Assembly: GCA_903928325.1 (NCBI GenBank)
Contig: CAIYQF010000465.1
Coordinates: 1-7,235 of the forward strand
Reading direction: 5' to 3'
DNA from: an uncultured beta proteobacterium
GTDB lineage: Bacteria > Pseudomonadota > Gammaproteobacteria > Burkholderiales > Burkholderiaceae_C
Length of the DNA: 7,235 nt
The position numbers and the translations under genes were made by a program. Positions 6,445 to 7,235 of the stretch are shown here, one piece after another; position 1 is the first letter of the stretch; every line of letters begins with the position of its first letter. The notes below the pieces were generated by a model, which did no database searches, was not told where the DNA came from, and was given only the letters and a program-made list of their open reading frames with translations.

Positions 6445-7235
6445 TCAGCGCGTGGTTTTGCTGCGCGGGGCGCGTGTCTTGGGCAGGCCGGTGCGGGGCG
6501 CGGCCACTTCGGGTTCGGGCAGCGCGGGGGCGCTGCCCAGCGCCAGGGCGATTTCTTCTTGCACGCGGGCCGCGTCGTAGGCGTCCACGATGCGCGCCAC
6601 CAGCGGGTGGCGCACGATGTCTATGCTGGTCAGGCGGGTGATGGCAATGCCTTCGACCCGGCGCAGCGTGCGTTCGGCGTCAATCAGGCCGCTGAGCTGG
6701 GTTTTGGGCAGGTCGATCTGGCTCACGTCCCCGGTGATCACGGCGCGCGTGCCAAAGCCAATGCGGGTGAGGAACATCTTCATCTGCTCGGGCGTGGTGT
6801 TTTGCGCCTCGTCCAGAATCACAAAGGCGTTGTTCAGCGTGCGCCCGCGCATAAAGGCCAGGGGCGCAATCTCCAGCGCCTGGCGTTCAAAGGCTTTTTG
6901 CACTTGCTCAAAGCCCATCAGGTCATACAAGGCGTCGTACAGCGGACGCAAATAGGGATCGACTTTCTGATTGAGGTCACCCGGCAAAAAGCCCAGTCGC
7001 TCGCCCGCTTCCACCGCCGGGCGGGTCAATACGATGCGCTGTACCGCACTGCGCTGCAAGGCGTCCACCGCAGCCGCCACGGCGAGATAGGTTTTGCCCG
7101 TGCCTGCCGGGCCAATGCCGATGGTGATGTCGTGGCTGGCAATGTTGTCCAAATACAGCGCCTGGTTGGTACTGCGGGGTTTCAGGTCTGCGCGTCGGGT
7201 GGACAGCGTGGGCCCGTCTTGCAGCTCGGCAGAGC
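6445..7235 (-). CDS. PhoH family ATPase (YbeZ/PhoL-like), 5' end outside the window
   Basis: The frame stays open to the right edge, giving 262 complete visible codons; the N-terminal region is missing. The conserved lead-in LKPRSTNQALYLDNI is encoded at about 7144-7185. It is followed by Walker A GPAGTGKT (7090-7113), the TRPAVEAGERLGFLPGDL segment, Walker B VILDEAQN (about 6799-6822) and GDVSQIDLP, then the RHPLVARIVDAY end. These identify the single-domain PhoH/YbeZ type, a cytosolic ATPase that in enterobacteria works with the RNase YbeY in rRNA maturation and stress. An in-frame TTG at 7152 lies inside the conserved domain and is not the start. The C-terminus ends in a Pro/Ala-rich then basic tail (about the last 30 residues, ending RAPRSKTTR). 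In many proteobacteria ybeY follows directly; here a phosphoesterase gene does. Family assignment is very secure. Confidence 0.93.
   Translation of the reverse strand, partial: SAELQDGPTLSTRRADLKPRSTNQALYLDNIASHDITIGIGPAGTGKTYLAVAAAVDALQRSAVQRIVLTRPAVEAGERLGFLPGDLNQKVDPYLRPLYDALYDLMGFEQVQKAFERQALEIAPLAFMRGRTLNNAFVILDEAQNTTPEQMKMFLTRIGFGTRAVITGDVSQIDLPKTQLSGLIDAERTLRRVEGIAITRLTSIDIVRHPLVARIVDAYDAARVQEEIALALGSAPALPEPEVAAPRTGLPKTRAPRSKTTR

Noticed and set aside
1..7235. Mobile elements, CRISPR, tRNA/rRNA or phage genes
   Set aside because: Reading both strands showed no terminal inverted repeats with a transposase, no spaced direct repeats and no RNA-gene signatures; the window is filled by seven chromosomal-type genes.

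Overview
The window is about 7.2 kb of high-GC, densely packed chromosomal DNA. It looks betaproteobacterial, most likely Comamonadaceae (Rhodoferax/Polaromonas/Acidovorax-like). That placement is an inference from protein style, gene set and GC-rich codon use; no rRNA or other marker gene is present. I see no tRNA, rRNA, insertion sequence, phage gene, CRISPR array or origin.

Layout, left to right. (1) 1-666, plus strand: the 3' part of an AI-2E/YdiK-type multi-pass membrane protein, cut by the window edge. (2) 707-2626, minus strand: a two-gene unit with srkA (a YihE/RdoA-type stress kinase) first and a Rossmann/DUF2520 putative dehydrogenase 3 nt behind it. (3) 2627-2694: a short, locally AT-rich divergent control region. 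(4) 2695-4140, plus strand: a complete carotenoid-oxygenase-family (RPE65/CCD/lignostilbene dioxygenase) non-haem iron enzyme with all four iron-ligand histidines. (5) 4154-6381, minus strand: a calcineurin-like metallophosphoesterase whose stop codon overlaps (ATGA) the start of a soluble Hanks-type Ser/Thr kinase fused to a C-terminal universal stress protein (USP) domain. (6) 6445-7235, minus strand: a PhoH/YbeZ-family ATPase, cut at its 5' end by the window edge.

The genes do not form one pathway. The recurring theme is stress and phosphate-ester signalling: SrkA, a kinase-USP fusion coupled to a phosphoesterase, and PhoH. An orphan dioxygenase sits among them. The most interesting unit is the phosphoesterase and kinase-USP pair. 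The kinase has HLD in place of HRD in its catalytic loop, and its USP half has a degraded nucleotide-binding glycine motif. I regard it as a little-characterised but probably not unknown architecture. Nothing in the window forces the conclusion that a wholly new system is present.

Both convergent gene ends (near 666/707 and 4140/4154) have very little space and imperfect hairpins overlapping stop codons. Neither has a T-tract, so I do not call classical intrinsic terminators. No gene-free stretch exceeds 70 bases.
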